Shown here in pieces: positions 4,963 to 5,451 of a stretch of 5,451 nt of DNA; within the stretch, counting starts at the first letter, position 1; each line of letters begins with the position of its first letter. The position numbers were made by a program, and so were the translations under genes. Source of the stretch: Candidatus Poseidoniia archaeon (GTDB lineage Archaea > Thermoplasmatota > Poseidoniia > MGIII > CG-Epi1); the NCBI GenBank assembly GCA_029941645.1, contig JAPYSZ010000010.1, forward strand, positions 1 to 5,451. The letters are read 5' to 3'. The notes beneath the pieces are model-generated. The model was not told the DNA's origin, searched no databases, and worked only from the letters and a program-made list of their open reading frames with translations.

Positions 4963-5451
4963 TTACTCTTCGTCTTCTTCTTTTTGACTCAAAAGTTCTT
5001 TAATATTCTTTAAATGTTCGACACCAGTATCTGCCTGAATATTCTCAGTTATCAAATCCCTAACTTTATCAGGTGATGGAACGCCAAACAGACAGTCATG
5101 TGGATTATGGCGAGTTCTCTTAGAAGAACTACGAGAACCTGCAGCTATACCTAGACTTCCTAATCCTTTAAGTTCAGCTCCCGAACCTGCAACTACCATT
5201 GATTCATCCGTTCCTGTCCCCAAACCAGATCCAGTCAAAGGTAAAACTGTTCCATAACCAATTATACTTCCAATAATTCCCTGCTCCAATTTTATATCCT
5301 CAATATGATTATAGCGGACTTGGCGCTCGCTACGATTCATCAAGAAATTGCTCTTTAGGACAATACGATTATCCGTGAGAAAATATGTAAATGAACGACG
5401 ATAAAACTCGACTGAGAATAAACCTAGGAGTGCAACACCTGCAGTCAATGA
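4963..5451 (-). CDS. Membrane-associated bacterial-type PH domain protein (bPH2/DUF304, YdbS-like), 5'-partial
   Basis: The frame is open through the right edge, so the N-terminus is missing; the TTG at 5448 is an internal leucine candidate, not a trusted start. The first visible residues (S-L-T-A-G-V-A-L-L-G-L-F) look like the end of a transmembrane helix, as expected for this family, where one or two helices precede the domain. Counting from 5448: Y22-F-L-T-D-N-R-I-V at 22-30, the R-Q-V-R-Y-N-H-I-E-D-I-K segment at 42-53 and I-I-G-S-I-I-G-Y-G-T-V at 58-68 are the hallmark bPH2 strands. A Gly/Ser-rich stretch at about 70-112 interrupts the fold before F-G-V-P-S-P-D-K-V-R-D-L-I (121-133), the usual final helix. 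The tail is charged and ends K-E-E-D-E-E. Family function is poorly known; a membrane-tethered scaffold is usual. It converges on the deaminase gene with zero spacing. Confidence 0.8.
   Translation of the reverse strand, partial: SLTAGVALLGLFSVEFYRRSFTYFLTDNRIVLKSNFLMNRSERQVRYNHIEDIKLEQGIIGSIIGYGTVLPLTGSGLGTGTDESMVVAGSGAELKGLGSLGIAAGSRSSSKRTRHNPHDCLFGVPSPDKVRDLITENIQADTGVEHLKNIKELLSQKEEDEE
4967..4985 (+). terminator. Candidate T-rich transcription terminator for the rightward genes
   Basis: Immediately after the deaminase stop, the + strand reads a pyrimidine run (CTCTTCGTCTTCTTCTTTTT, 4966-4985) with no hairpin in front. Archaeal intrinsic termination needs mainly a T-rich non-template tract, so this is the best terminator candidate. 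It lies inside the opposite gene, where it encodes the acidic Q-K-E-E-D-E-E tail of the PH-domain protein. Confidence 0.35.

Noticed and set aside
4996..5013. Direct repeat TTCTTTAA spaced 10 bases
   Set aside because: Short, AT-rich, and explained by the Lys/Leu/Glu-rich amphipathic helix of the PH-domain protein tail.
1..5451. CRISPR array, tRNA, rRNA, insertion sequence or phage module
   Set aside because: No regularly spaced repeats, cloverleaf-like segments, transposase-like protein or terminal inverted repeats were seen; coding genes cover nearly all bases.

Overview
The window most likely comes from an archaeon, and the gene types and style fit a planktonic euryarchaeon of the Marine Group II/III (Poseidoniia, Thermoplasmata-related) kind. 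The reasons are a very large Ig-like surface protein with CARDB- and NEW3-like modules, a C-terminal membrane anchor followed by a small zinc ribbon, short intergenic gaps, TTG/ATG starts, a TATA-like box placed for a leaderless transcript, and low GC. The lineage is inferred from gene style, not from a marker gene. No rRNA, tRNA, CRISPR array, transposase or phage gene was found. No intergenic stretch exceeds 34 bases.

Layout: bases 1-3053 (+) are the 3' part of a giant secreted/membrane-anchored protein whose beginning lies upstream of the window. The visible part runs CARDB-like domain, NEW3-like domain interrupted by a galactose-binding-like beta-sandwich, another Ig-like domain, four Fn3/Ig-like modules, one transmembrane helix and a CxxC...CxxC zinc ribbon. 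After a 30-36 base gap come three metabolic/housekeeping genes on the same strand: a crotonase-family enoyl-CoA hydratase with both catalytic glutamates (3090-3863), endonuclease III (3873-4493) and a dCMP deaminase (4528-4962). The last gene (4963-5451, -) converges on the deaminase with no bases between the two stop codons. It is the C-terminal part of a membrane-associated bacterial-type PH domain (bPH2/DUF304) protein and runs off the right edge.

The hydratase and nth genes look co-transcribed: they are 9 bases apart and the nth Shine-Dalgarno overlaps the hydratase stop. The deaminase may have its own promoter: a 19-base near-perfect palindrome containing a TATA-like element sits about 12-30 bases before its ATG. 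Nth (base excision repair of damaged pyrimidines) and dCMP deaminase (dUMP supply for dTMP synthesis) share a loose DNA-precursor/repair theme. The hydratase belongs to acyl-CoA metabolism and has no evident link to them.

I see no clear-cut new multi-gene system. The points most worth checking are the non-canonical Fe-S cysteine spacing at the end of Nth, the palindrome over the deaminase promoter, the domain inserted inside a NEW3-like fold, the cytoplasmic zinc ribbon on a large surface protein, and the Gly/Ser-rich insertion in the PH-domain protein.
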